21,983 nt of DNA from Pseudomonadota bacterium (GCA_023414975.1 JAEZMI010000375.1:1-21983), one strand, 5' to 3'. Positions 1 through 7,524 are shown, counted from the first letter of the stretch. Translations and numbers: made by a program. Notes: generated by a model not told the origin, from the letters alone.

Positions 1-246
1 GTGGCGGCGGTCTTCCCCGCCGGCATGCGCCTCGCGCTCGGGATGGGCTTCGCGCTCGGGATGGGCTTCGCGCTCGGGATGCACCTCGCGCGGGCGGGGA
101 TCGTCGCGGAGGGCTCCCGTCTGCGGGGCAAGGTGCGGCCGCGCCTCGCCCCGCCCGCCGGCCCCGGCCTCGGGGCATGGCGGATCGGTGCGCGACGACC
201 TCTCGGCCGGCGCGAAGCCGGCCCGACTCTGGGTCTCGTCGACCAT
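1..246 (-). CDS. Partial histidine-containing repeat protein, unknown function
   Basis: An open frame of 82 codons reads leftward off the window edge, so only the N-terminus is seen. The chosen start is the ATG at 246-244. It has a GGGGA ribosome-binding site about six bases upstream and a promoter-like TTGCGC-N16-TACATT at 350-323. A second in-frame ATG at 360 lies upstream of that promoter's expected start point, so it is less likely. The protein begins MVDETQSRAG, is rich in Ala, Gly, Arg and Pro, and near the edge carries three consecutive HPEREA hexads followed by HAGGEDRRH. Regular His/Glu spacing of this kind is seen in metal-binding tails and linkers, but I recognise no domain. The opposite strand is also open here, because GC-rich DNA stays open in several frames. 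I prefer the minus frame because it has a ribosome-binding site and promoter and follows the leftward MFS gene in the same direction. Confidence 0.4.
   Translation of the reverse strand, partial: MVDETQSRAGFAPAERSSRTDPPCPEAGAGGRGEARPHLAPQTGALRDDPRPREVHPEREAHPEREAHPEREAHAGGEDRRH
25..96. repeat. 18-bp tandem repeat (two identical units, two diverged flanking units)
   Basis: The unit ATGGGCTTCGCGCTCGGG occurs twice, identically, at 43-60 and 61-78. It is flanked by diverged copies at 25-42 and 79-96. The period is a multiple of three, so the minus-strand frame keeps its HPEREA hexad. This fits expansion of a coding repeat. Confidence 0.75.
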
Positions 247-322
247 TTTGATTCCCCGGCCGAAGCCGTGGGCCGCGCGCCGCGGGGGCGGCGTGGCGGC
301 CGTCTGTTCACATGTTGGGCGA

Positions 323-350
323 AATGTAGCATCCGCCCGCGCCGGCGCAA
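323..350 (-). promoter_or_regulatory. Candidate sigma70-type promoter for the leftward partial gene
   Basis: On the minus strand, TTGCGC at 350-345 and TACATT at 328-323 are separated by 16 bases. Transcription would start about 75 bases upstream of the ATG at 246. The same layout (TTGCxx-N16-TACATx) occurs at 7022-7049 in this window. This is pattern recognition only. Confidence 0.4.
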
Positions 351-415
351 ACGGCTTCATACCCGCCCGGCGCCGGGGACATGGCCGGGAGGGTGTTTTG
401 GGGTCTTGGAGAGCC

Positions 416-1735
416 TCAGCCCGAGGCGGCCATGGACAGCGTGCGGTTGAAGCGCAGCGCCAGCAGGGTGCACACGGCGCCCGACAGCAGATAGGCGCCC
501 GAGGCGATCAGCCCGAGATGGCTGGAGATCACCAGCGCCGCGAGCGGCGCGAAGCCGGCGCCGAACAGCCAGGCGAGGTCGTTGGTCAGCGCCGAGGCGG
601 TGTAGCGGTATTTGCGCTGGAAGTTCGAGGCGACGACGCCGGAGGACTGGCCGAAGGAGACGCCGAGCAGGATGAAGGCGAGGATCATGTAGAGCGATTC
701 GCCCACCACGCCGCCGGCCAGCAGCTGCGGCGCGAAGCCCGAGAACACCGCGATCGCCACCGCCGAGCCGCCGAGCAGCGTGCGCCGGCCCACCTTGTCG
801 GCGATCATGCCGGAGGCGAACACCGCGGCGAGGCCGAAGAACGCCGCCACCGCCTCGATCAGCAGGAAGCGCGTCGGCGGCTCCGAGGTGAACAGGAACA
901 CCCAGGACAGCGGGAACACCGTCACCATGTGGAACAGCGCGAAGGTGGCGAGCGGGGCGAAGGCGCCGATCAGGATGCCGCGCCCTTCGAGGCGGACGGT
1001 CTCGGTGATCTTCTGCGGCTCCAGGTCGCCGCTCTCGAACAGCTTCACATATTCCGGCGTCACCGCCATGCGCAGGCGGGCGAACAGCGCGACCACGTTG
1101 ATGGCGAAGGCCACGAAGAACGGGTAGCGCCAGCCCCACTCGAAGAAATCGGTGGCGGACAGATTGCCGATGAAGAAGGCGAACAGCGCGCTCGCCACGA
1201 TGAGGCCGATCGGCGCGCCGAGCTGCGGCAGCATGGCGTACCAGCCGGTGCGCCCTTCCGGCGCGCGCATGGCGAGCAGCGGCGCGAGGCCGTCCCAGGT
1301 GCCGCCCCAGGCGAGGCCCTGGCCGATGCGCAGCACCGCCAGCAGCCAGATCACCGAGGAGCCGATCGTGTCGTAGGACGGCAGGAAGGCGATCAGCACG
1401 GTCGAGGTGCCGAGCAGGAACAGCGCCAGCGCCAGCTTGGCGCCGCGGCCGTGCCGGCGGTCGACGGTCATGAACAACGCCGTGCCGAACGGACGCGCGA
1501 TGAACGCCAGCGCGAAGATCGCGAACGAATAGATTGTACCGGTCAGCGCATCGACGAAGGGGAAGACCAGCTTCGGAAACACCACGACGGAAGCGATGGC
1601 GTAAACGAAGAAGTCAAAGAACTCCGACGCACGCCCGATAACGACGCCGACGGCAATCTCGCCCGGTCGAACCTCTCCGTCATGAGCGTTGATCTGCCGC
1701 GCATCCTGCTCAACCGTGGTGGTTGGACTCGTCAT
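416..1735 (-). CDS. MFS transporter, metabolite:H+ symporter (MHS) type
   Basis: This 439-aa integral membrane protein has about twelve hydrophobic segments, the expected size and topology for the major facilitator superfamily. The N-terminal ASEFFDFFVYA segment and the ARPFGTALF stretch at the end of the second helix resemble the MHS branch (ShiA, ProP, KgtP relatives), whose members carry organic acids, osmolytes or shikimate with protons. The signature loop between helices 2 and 3 (DRRHGRGAKL) is only loosely conserved, whereas its second-half counterpart GMIADKVGRR is canonical. The substrate cannot be told from sequence. The gene stands alone and is divergent from the cyoABCD operon, with about 200 bp between the two starts. 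A TATAAA at 1771-1766 could be its -10 box, but I see no matching -35. The ATG is preceded by a weak GGTGAAG. No clear terminator follows. Confidence 0.85.
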   Translation of the reverse strand: MTSPTTTVEQDARQINAHDGEVRPGEIAVGVVIGRASEFFDFFVYAIASVVVFPKLVFPFVDALTGTIYSFAIFALAFIARPFGTALFMTVDRRHGRGAKLALALFLLGTSTVLIAFLPSYDTIGSSVIWLLAVLRIGQGLAWGGTWDGLAPLLAMRAPEGRTGWYAMLPQLGAPIGLIVASALFAFFIGNLSATDFFEWGWRYPFFVAFAINVVALFARLRMAVTPEYVKLFESGDLEPQKITETVRLEGRGILIGAFAPLATFALFHMVTVFPLSWVFLFTSEPPTRFLLIEAVAAFFGLAAVFASGMIADKVGRRTLLGGSAVAIAVFSGFAPQLLAGGVVGESLYMILAFILLGVSFGQSSGVVASNFQRKYRYTASALTNDLAWLFGAGFAPLAALVISSHLGLIASGAYLLSGAVCTLLALRFNRTLSMAASG

Positions 1736-1932
1736 AGTTCTTCACCGAAACTTGGACAGTTTTAATTTATACTCTCGCACCACCAGCGGCCTTTCGGCAA
1801 CGCACGGCACCGTTATCATCGTTCCCGAAAAGTCGGGATGCGACACTTCGACATTGCACATTATGCTTGATATTGGAATTGCTGCGATGCAGCTATTGGC
1901 CCGCAAATGGGCACTTCATAGGTTTACATCCG
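1736..1932. promoter_or_regulatory. Divergent intergenic region between the MFS gene and cyoA
   Basis: This gap must hold the promoters of both divergent units. It is more AT-rich than its surroundings. Toward cyoA a tentative TCGACA (1848-1853) and TATTGG (1871-1876) are 17 bases apart, with a poor -10. Toward the MFS gene only a TATAAA -10 (1771-1766) stands out. I see no convincing FNR/Anr-type TTGAT-N4-ATCAA site. Confidence 0.3.
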
Positions 1933-3129
1933 TTGCGCTGGCTTCGTCTCTTGGCTCTGGTGCCGCTGGCCGCCTCTCTGGGCGGCTGCAACTTCGTCGT
2001 GCTGGCCCCCACGGGCGACATCGCTGCGCAGCAGCGTGATCTCCTCGTGGTGTCCACGCTGCTGATGCTCCTCATCATCATACCGGTGATGGCGCTGACG
2101 GTGTTCTTCGCCTGGAAGTACCGCGCGTCGAACACCAAGGCGACCTATGAGCCCGAGTGGAGCCACTCCACCCAGATGGAGCTGGTGATCAGGTCGGCGC
2201 CGCTGCTCATCATCATCTGCCTGGGCGCGCTCACCTGGATGGGCACCCACCTGCTGGACCCCTACCGCCCGCTGGACCGGATCGCCGCCGAAACGGTTGT
2301 GCCGGCCGAGAGCAAGCCGCTTGAGGTGCAGGTCGTCGCGCTCGACTGGAAGTGGCTGTTCATCTATCCCGAGCAGGGCTTCGCCACGATCAACGAGCTG
2401 GCCGTGCCGGTGAACCGGCCGATCCATTTCAAGATCACCTCCTCGGCGGTGATGAATGCCTTCTACGTGCCGACGCTCGCGGGCATGATCTACGCCATGC
2501 CGGGCATGCAGACGCAGCTTCATGCCGTGGCCAACAGCCCCGTCACCTCGCGCGGCTTCTCGGCCAATTACAGCGGCGCGGGCTTCTCCAAGATGCATTT
2601 CGCCTTCCAGGCGATGGACGATGCCGGCTTCGCCGGCTGGGCCGCCAAGGCGAAGGAAAGCACCGGCGCGCTGAACCGCCAGGCCTATCTCGACATCGAG
2701 AAGCCCAGCGAAGCCGTGCCCGTCACCTATTTCGGCACGGTCGACGCCGATCTCTATGACGCCATCCTCAATATGTGCGTCGACCCCGGCAAGATGTGCA
2801 TGAACGAGATGATGGCGCTCGATGCGCGCGGCGGCCTCGGCCTCGCCAGCGTCAACAATGTCGTGCCGCGCACCGTCGTCACCGCCAAGGCGAGCCGCGG
2901 CGGCACCGTGTTCGGCGGCGCGCCGACCTATGTGGTCGGCGTGTGCACGCCGGAGGAACTCGCCGCGCTGCTGCCGCTCACGGCCGTGCCCGCGCGCACC
3001 CCGCTGAAGGATCCCCGCCCGGTCACGGGCGTCGGCCTGCCCCTTCCGTCGCTATCCTCGGGCGCCAGCCCGGTGGATCTCTCGCCGAGCGCGCTCGTGC
3101 GCAGCCCGCGCCGACTCTCCAACTCCTGA
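1933..3129 (+). CDS. cyoA: Ubiquinol oxidase subunit II (CyoA)
   Basis: Subunit II of a cytochrome bo3/ba3-type ubiquinol oxidase, a terminal oxidase of the inner membrane. From the TTG at 1933 the protein is 398 aa. It begins MRWLRLLALVPLAASLGGC, a compact lipoprotein signal with the acylated Cys at residue 19, and AGG lies ten bases upstream. The frame stays open to a TTG at 1867, but that start would put 22 odd residues before the signal. Two transmembrane helices follow (roughly residues 38-62 and 85-105), then the periplasmic cupredoxin domain with ALDWKWLFIYPEQG and the FYVPTLAGMIYAMPGMQTQL region. As in other quinol oxidases, the CuA-binding Cys/His/Met set of cytochrome c oxidases is absent. 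The C-terminal tail, rich in Pro, Ser and Arg, is longer than a minimal domain. The gene starts the cyo operon and lies 7 bp from cyoB. Confidence 0.93.
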   Translation: MRWLRLLALVPLAASLGGCNFVVLAPTGDIAAQQRDLLVVSTLLMLLIIIPVMALTVFFAWKYRASNTKATYEPEWSHSTQMELVIRSAPLLIIICLGALTWMGTHLLDPYRPLDRIAAETVVPAESKPLEVQVVALDWKWLFIYPEQGFATINELAVPVNRPIHFKITSSAVMNAFYVPTLAGMIYAMPGMQTQLHAVANSPVTSRGFSANYSGAGFSKMHFAFQAMDDAGFAGWAAKAKESTGALNRQAYLDIEKPSEAVPVTYFGTVDADLYDAILNMCVDPGKMCMNEMMALDARGGLGLASVNNVVPRTVVTAKASRGGTVFGGAPTYVVGVCTPEELAALLPLTAVPARTPLKDPRPVTGVGLPLPSLSSGASPVDLSPSALVRSPRRLSNS

Positions 3130-3136
3130 CCGGCCC

Positions 3137-5146
3137 ATGACCCAGTCTCCCGTTATCGAGCCCAACTTCCTCCTGGGTCGCCTGAACCTTCAGGCGATCC
3201 CCTATCACGAGCCGATTCTGGTCGTGACCTTCATCGTCGTCGCCATTGGCGGCCTCGCGGTGCTGGGCGCGCTCACCTATTTCCGGCTCTGGGGCTATCT
3301 GTGGAAGGAGTGGTTCACGAGCGTGGACCACAAGAAGATCGGCATCATGTACATGGTGCTGGGCATCATCATGCTGCTGCGCGGCTTCGCCGACGCCATC
3401 ATGATGCGCATCCAGCAGGTGTGGGCCTTCGGCGGGTCGGAGGGTTATCTGCCCGCCCACCATTACGACCAGGTCTTCACCGCCCACGGCGTGATCATGA
3501 TCTTCTTCGTGGCCATGCCGATGGTCACGGGTTTCATGAACTACGTGGTGCCGCTGCAGATCGGCGCGCGCGACGTGTCCTTCCCCTTCCTGAACAATTT
3601 CTCGTTCTGGATGACGGTGTCGGGCGCCGTGCTGGTGATGACCTCGCTGTTCATCGGCGAGTTCGCGCAGACCGGCTGGCTGGCCTATCCCCCGCTGTCG
3701 GGCATCGGCTACAGCCCCTATGTGGGCGTGGACTACTACATCTGGGCGCTGCAGATCGCCGGCGTCGGCACGACCTTGTCGGGCATCAACCTCATCTGCA
3801 CCATCGTGAAGATGCGCTGCCCCGGCATGACCATGATGAAGATGCCGGTCTTCACCTGGACCTCGCTCTGCACCAACGTGCTGATCGTCGCGAGCTTCCC
3901 GGTGCTGACGGCGGTTCTCGCCCTGCTCTCGGCCGACCGCTATCTCGGCACCAACTTCTTCACGTCCGATCTCGGCGGCAACCCGATGATGTACGTGAAC
4001 CTGATCTGGATCTGGGGCCACCCGGAGGTCTACATCCTCATCCTGCCGGCCTTCGGCATCTTCTCGGAAGTCACTTCGGCCTTCTCCGGCAAGCGCCTGT
4101 TCGGCTACACCTCGATGGTCTACGCCACCATCGTCATCACCATCCTGTCCTATCTGGTGTGGCTGCACCACTTCTTCACGATGGGTTCGGGCGCCAGCGT
4201 GAACTCCTTCTTCGGCATCACCACGATGATCATCTCGATCCCCACGGGCGCGAAGATGTTCAACTGGCTGTTCACGATGTACCGGGGCCGCATCCGCTTC
4301 GAACTGCCGATGATGTACACCATCGCCTTCATGCTGATCTTCGTGATCGGCGGCATGACGGGCGTGCTTCTGGCGGTGCCGCCGGCCGACTTCGTGCTGC
4401 ACAACTCGCTGTTCCTCATCGCGCATTTCCACAACGTCATCATCGGCGGCGTGCTGTTCGGTCTGTTCGCCGGCATCGCCTTCTGGTGGCCCAAGGCGTT
4501 CGGCTTCCGGCTGGCGCCGTTCTGGGGCAAAGTGTCGTTCTGGTGTTGGGTGGTCGGCTTCTTCTTCGCCTTCATGCCGCTCTATGTGCTGGGCCTGATG
4601 GGCGTGACGCGGCGTCTGCGCGTGTTCGACGACCCGTCGCTGCACATCTGGTTCATCCTCGCGGCCTTCGGCGCCTTCCTCATCGCCTGCGGCATCGGCT
4701 CCTTCCTGCTGCAGATCGCCGTCTCGATCTGGAAGCGCGAGGAGCTGCGCGACACGACGGGCGACCCGTGGAACGCCCGCACGCTGGAATGGGCGACCTC
4801 CTCGCCCCCGCCGGCCTACAACTTCGCCTTCACCCCCGTGGTGCATGACCTCGATGCGTGGTGGGACATGAAGCAGCGCGGCTATACGCGCCCGCTGACC
4901 GGCTTCAAGCCGATCCACATGCCCCGCAATTCGGGCACGGGCCCGATCCTCGCCGGCATCAGCTTCGTGCTCGGTTTCGCGCTGATCTGGTACATCTGGT
5001 GGCTCGCGGCGCTGGCCTTCGTGGCGCTGCTCGCGACCGCCATCCACCACACCTTCAACTACAACCGCGACTTCGACATTCCCGCTGACGAAGTCGCCCG
5101 TACCGAGGACGAGCGCACCCGGCTGCTCGGCGCGCAGGCCAAGTGA
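3137..5146 (+). CDS. cyoB: Ubiquinol oxidase subunit I (CyoB), catalytic
   Basis: The 669-aa catalytic subunit reduces O2 to water with electrons from ubiquinol and pumps protons. All key residues are visible, at a constant offset of +11 from E. coli CyoB. Low-spin heme ligands are His117 (FTAHG) and His432. CuB ligands are His295 and His344/His345, and the high-spin heme ligand is His430 (IAHFHNV). The cross-linked Tyr299 and proton-channel Glu297 lie in WGHPEVY. The K-channel Lys373 is in PTGAKMF, and the D-channel Asn135 and Asp146 are in MNYVVPLQIGARD. The ubiquinol-site residues Arg82, Asp86, His109 and Gln112 are also present, which fixes quinol rather than cytochrome c as donor. There is no strong ribosome-binding site, and the short gap to cyoA suggests translational coupling. 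Confidence 0.97.
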   Translation: MTQSPVIEPNFLLGRLNLQAIPYHEPILVVTFIVVAIGGLAVLGALTYFRLWGYLWKEWFTSVDHKKIGIMYMVLGIIMLLRGFADAIMMRIQQVWAFGGSEGYLPAHHYDQVFTAHGVIMIFFVAMPMVTGFMNYVVPLQIGARDVSFPFLNNFSFWMTVSGAVLVMTSLFIGEFAQTGWLAYPPLSGIGYSPYVGVDYYIWALQIAGVGTTLSGINLICTIVKMRCPGMTMMKMPVFTWTSLCTNVLIVASFPVLTAVLALLSADRYLGTNFFTSDLGGNPMMYVNLIWIWGHPEVYILILPAFGIFSEVTSAFSGKRLFGYTSMVYATIVITILSYLVWLHHFFTMGSGASVNSFFGITTMIISIPTGAKMFNWLFTMYRGRIRFELPMMYTIAFMLIFVIGGMTGVLLAVPPADFVLHNSLFLIAHFHNVIIGGVLFGLFAGIAFWWPKAFGFRLAPFWGKVSFWCWVVGFFFAFMPLYVLGLMGVTRRLRVFDDPSLHIWFILAAFGAFLIACGIGSFLLQIAVSIWKREELRDTTGDPWNARTLEWATSSPPPAYNFAFTPVVHDLDAWWDMKQRGYTRPLTGFKPIHMPRNSGTGPILAGISFVLGFALIWYIWWLAALAFVALLATAIHHTFNYNRDFDIPADEVARTEDERTRLLGAQAK

Positions 5147-5769
5147 TGAGCACCGCAACCACCACGACCGATACGCCCGTCTTCTACGAGGTCGACGAGC
5201 ACCCGCACCCGGAAGGCCACAGCACCGCGCTGGGCTTCTGGATCTATCTGATGAGCGACTGCCTCATCTTCGCCGTGCTGTTCGCGGTCTTCGCGGTGCT
5301 CGGCGGCAATTACGCGGCGGGGCCGGGTCCGCGGGACCTGTTCGACCTCGACCTCGTCGCGCTCAACACCGCGATGCTGCTGTTCTCCTCCATCACCTAT
5401 GGCTTCGCCATGCTGACGATGGAGAAGAACCGCGTGCCCGCGACGCTGTTCTGGCTGGTGGTGACGCTGGCCTTCGGCTTCGCCTTCCTCGGCATCGAGC
5501 TCTACGAGTTCCACCATCTGATCGCCGAAGGCGCGACGCCGCAGCGCAGCGCTTTCCTCTCGGCCTTCTTCATCCTGGTCGGCACGCACGGCCTGCACGT
5601 CACCTTCGGCAGCCTGTGGCTGATCACACTGATGGTGCAGGTCGTCCGGCACGGCCTCATCCCGGCGAACAAGCGCCGCCTGATGTGCCTGTCCATGTTC
5701 TGGCACTTCCTCGACGTCATCTGGATCGGCGTCTTCACCTTCGTCTATCTGATGGGAGTTCTGCGGTGA
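5146..5769 (+). CDS. cyoC: Ubiquinol oxidase subunit III (CyoC)
   Basis: Subunit III of the quinol oxidase, 207 aa, with about five transmembrane helices as expected for the bo3-type COX3 family. Recognisable blocks are STALGFWIYLMSDC near residue 26, the FLGIELYEFHHLIAEG segment, the GTHGLHVTFGSLWL segment and the terminal CLSMFWHFLDVIWIGVFT. The start is the ATG at 5146, which shares its A with the cyoB stop codon (TGATG). A GTG just before it is also in frame but adds only one residue. The subunit stabilises the complex and is thought to supply lipid or oxygen access; it carries no redox centre. Its last codon overlaps cyoD. Confidence 0.95.
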   Translation: MSTATTTTDTPVFYEVDEHPHPEGHSTALGFWIYLMSDCLIFAVLFAVFAVLGGNYAAGPGPRDLFDLDLVALNTAMLLFSSITYGFAMLTMEKNRVPATLFWLVVTLAFGFAFLGIELYEFHHLIAEGATPQRSAFLSAFFILVGTHGLHVTFGSLWLITLMVQVVRHGLIPANKRRLMCLSMFWHFLDVIWIGVFTFVYLMGVLR

Positions 5770-6185
5770 GCGCCACATCCCCTTCGCCCTCCCTCTCCCC
5801 CACGCACGGCGCGGCCCACGGTCAGGACGGGCACGGTCACGACGACCATGCCGAAGGCGGCCACGGTTCGCTGCGCGGCTATGTCACCGGCTTCGTGCTC
5901 TCGGTCATCCTCACCGCCATTCCCTTCTGGCTGGTGATGAGCGGCGTACTCGGCAATGCGGCGCTGACCGGCTTCGTCATCATGGGCTTCGCCGTGGTGC
6001 AGATCGTGGTCCACATGATCTACTTCCTGCACATGGATTTCCGCGTCGAAGGCGGCTGGAGCATGTTGTCCATGCTCTTCACCCTCATCGTCGTGGTGAT
6101 CATGCTCGCGGGCTCGGTGTGGGTGATGTACCACCTCAACACCAACATGATGCCGGACGTTCACGACATGAGGAAAATGCCGTGA
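5766..6185 (+). CDS. cyoD: Ubiquinol oxidase subunit IV (CyoD)
   Basis: The small fourth subunit, 139 aa, helps assemble the CuB site in the E. coli enzyme. It has three transmembrane helices (roughly residues 40-60, 65-90 and 100-125) and the family segment VQIVVHMIYFLHMDF. The start is a GTG at 5766 in a GTGA overlap with the cyoC stop; the frame is open further upstream only as a shadow of cyoC. The N-terminal 35 residues are hydrophilic and hold seven histidines (HGAAHGQDGHGHDDHAEGGH). That is more than the short His-containing tail of E. coli CyoD, so a metal-related role is conceivable but unproven. Confidence 0.93.
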   Translation: MSATSPSPSLSPTHGAAHGQDGHGHDDHAEGGHGSLRGYVTGFVLSVILTAIPFWLVMSGVLGNAALTGFVIMGFAVVQIVVHMIYFLHMDFRVEGGWSMLSMLFTLIVVVIMLAGSVWVMYHLNTNMMPDVHDMRKMP

Positions 6186-6964
6186 GCGATTCGCGGGCGC
6201 CCCAAGAGGCGCCCGTGTCGGCACCCGCCGAGGCGGCCAAGGCATCCGGCGAGGCGCCGCTGGCGCCCCATCGCTCCCGTTCTGCACATATCGGCCTGAT
6301 CGTCCTCCTCATCGTACTGACTTTTGGCTTCACCGGCCTCGGCATCTGGCAGGTCCAGCGCCTGTTCTGGAAGCTCGATCTGATCACCCGCGTGGAGGCC
6401 CGCATCCACGCCCCGCCCGTCCCCGCCCCCTCCGTCGCGACCCCCGACGACGCATACCGGCGCGTGGCGGTCGAGGGGCATTTCCTCAATGATCGCGAGA
6501 CCTTGGTCCAGGCCGTGACGGAGCTGGGAGGCGGCTTCTGGGTGCTCACGCCGCTGGTGACGGACGACGGGCGGACGGTGCTCATCAATCGCGGCTTCGT
6601 CCCGCCCGAACGCCGCGCCCCCGCCAGCCGCGCCTCAGGGCAGATCGAGGGCGAAACGCACGTCATCGGCCTGCTTCGTCTTTCCGAACCCAGTGGCGCC
6701 TTCCTCCGCACCAATGACCCGGCGGGAAACCGCTGGTACTCGCGCGATGTCGCCGCCATCGCGGCGGCCCGGCAGCTTGGCGATATCGACCCCTATTTCA
6801 TCGACGCCGAAGCCACCCCGCTACCGGACACCGCCCCCGTCGGCGGATTGACGGTGGTGCGGTTCACCAATAATCACCTGATCTATGCTCTGACCTGGTT
6901 CAGCCTCGCGCTCATGAGCCTCGCCGCGGCCATCTGGCTCGGACGACGCGGGAAAGCATCCTGA
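6182..6964 (+). CDS. SURF1 family oxidase assembly protein
   Basis: This 260-aa SURF1 protein is the heme-insertion factor of heme-copper oxidases. It has the classical two-helix topology: an N-terminal helix at about residues 37-57 running into the signature GLGIWQVQRLFWKLDLI, a periplasmic domain, and a C-terminal helix at about 236-254 after NNHLIYALTWF. The His in that last motif (residue 232) is the type of residue proposed to bind heme in bacterial Surf1. The start is the GTG at 6182, in a GTGA overlap with cyoD; the first 35 residues are Ala/Pro-rich and cytosolic. Position at the end of a quinol oxidase operon matches Paracoccus Surf1q, which serves a ba3-type quinol oxidase. No heme O synthase gene accompanies it here. 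Confidence 0.92.
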   Translation: MSDSRAPQEAPVSAPAEAAKASGEAPLAPHRSRSAHIGLIVLLIVLTFGFTGLGIWQVQRLFWKLDLITRVEARIHAPPVPAPSVATPDDAYRRVAVEGHFLNDRETLVQAVTELGGGFWVLTPLVTDDGRTVLINRGFVPPERRAPASRASGQIEGETHVIGLLRLSEPSGAFLRTNDPAGNRWYSRDVAAIAAARQLGDIDPYFIDAEATPLPDTAPVGGLTVVRFTNNHLIYALTWFSLALMSLAAAIWLGRRGKAS

Positions 6965-7021
6965 TTTCAGGTAGTTAGGCGTAAACACGTAAAATCTACG
7001 AGCACGTCCGCGCAGCGCATC

Positions 7022-7049
7022 TTGCCTCACACGGGCGCCTGCCTACATC
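7022..7049 (+). promoter_or_regulatory. Candidate promoter for the 80-aa gene
   Basis: TTGCCT at 7022-7027 and TACATC at 7044-7049 are separated by 16 bases, a good sigma70-like pair for an alphaproteobacterium. The predicted start of transcription falls at about 7056, exactly where a GC-rich hairpin begins. Confidence 0.45.
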
Positions 7050-7055
7050 TGCGGC

Positions 7056-7071
7056 GGGCCGTGAACGGCCC
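7056..7071 (+). repeat. Hairpin at the expected 5' end of the 80-aa gene's mRNA
   Basis: GGGCCG and CGGCCC form a perfect six-pair stem around a TGAA loop. The ribosome-binding site GGAG (7075-7078) begins only four bases after it. It could stabilise the mRNA 5' end or tune translation. A related hairpin lies just after the gene at 7353-7369. Confidence 0.5.
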
Positions 7072-7084
7072 TGTGGAGTCCAAT

Positions 7085-7327
7085 ATGTCGTCGCGTTTCG
7101 TCCGTTTCGATCCCGAGACCGTTGCCCTGCTGACCCGCTGCATGACGCGCGCCGAAAGTGAGGCCGGTACGTTCGGCCCGGAGAACGATATGCAGGACCG
7201 CCGCACCCGCCTCGCAGCCGCCCTGATCGAGGCCGCCAGCCAGGGCGAAAAAGACGAGGAGCGCCTGGTCGATTTCGCGCTGCGCGTCCTGCCCGCCTAT
7301 CGCGGCAGCGCCTTCATGCGGATGTGA
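7085..7327 (+). CDS. Hypothetical small protein, 80 aa
   Basis: A soluble, charged protein of 80 aa beginning MSSRFVRFDPETVALL. It has no signal peptide and no transmembrane segment. It looks mostly alpha-helical (for example RTRLAAALIEAASQGEKDEERLVDFALRV, split here only by charge changes). I do not recognise the family. The ATG at 7085 is preceded by GGAG with six-base spacing, and upstream lies a promoter-like pair with a hairpin between. The frame is open upstream to a GTG-type start at 7022, but that overlaps the promoter and lacks a ribosome-binding site. It is separated from SURF1 by 120 bp and is probably its own transcription unit. The coding signals are good; the function is unknown. 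Confidence 0.7.
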   Translation: MSSRFVRFDPETVALLTRCMTRAESEAGTFGPENDMQDRRTRLAAALIEAASQGEKDEERLVDFALRVLPAYRGSAFMRM

Positions 7328-7352
7328 ACGTCGCCCGCCCACGCCCGGCGCG

Positions 7353-7369
7353 GGGCCGTGGAAAGGCCC
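7353..7369 (+). repeat. Second GGGCC...GGCCC hairpin after the 80-aa gene
   Basis: GGGCC and GGCCC pair around a seven-base loop (GTGGAAA), followed by TGTCGCCAAT. It resembles the hairpin at 7056-7071 (GGGCCGTGAA, then the pairing arm, then TGTGGAGTCCAAT). There is no T-run, so it is not a classical terminator. Confidence 0.4.
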
Positions 7370-7404
7370 TGTCGCCAATCGCCGCCTTGCGTTAGGCTCG
7401 CCTC

Positions 7405-7524
7405 ATGACCTCAGCCGCTGCATTGCTTGATTTCGGCATCGACCCGCGCCTGATCTACGGCGCGATGTGGATCGTCGCCATGGCGGGTATCAGTGTCATC
7501 GTGCTGTTCGGCTTCACCGACTGA
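7405..7524 (+). CDS. Putative 39-aa single-span membrane protein
   Basis: A short open frame from ATG 7405 to TGA 7524 encodes MTSAAALLDFGIDPR, then a continuous hydrophobic stretch (about residues 18-37) ending in GFTD. The composition is that of a small single-pass membrane protein. Only a weak TTAGG precedes the start, ten or so bases upstream. It sits between the 80-aa gene and the tandem repeats next to tRNA-Gln. I do not recognise a family; it could be chance, though a clean hydrophobic helix with charged and polar ends argues for a real gene. Confidence 0.4.
   Translation: MTSAAALLDFGIDPRLIYGAMWIVAMAGISVIVLFGFTD

Noticed and set aside
366..377. Terminator of the MFS gene (CCCGGCGCCGGG palindrome)
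   Set aside because: No loop and no T-run on the minus strand; likely a chance GC palindrome.
1..450. Plus-strand frame containing MGFALG repeats at the left edge
   Set aside because: It has no visible start signal, runs into the 3' end of the convergent MFS gene and becomes Arg-rich. The minus frame with ribosome-binding site and promoter is preferred, though not proven.
188..1765. A 525-codon plus-strand frame antisense to the MFS gene
   Set aside because: Highly charged low-complexity product typical of an antisense frame; the minus strand encodes a clear twelve-helix transporter.
3023..5158. A 711-codon minus-strand frame across cyoB
   Set aside because: The His/Asp/Arg-rich composition is that of the complementary strand of a hydrophobic membrane protein; cyoB carries all heme-copper ligands.
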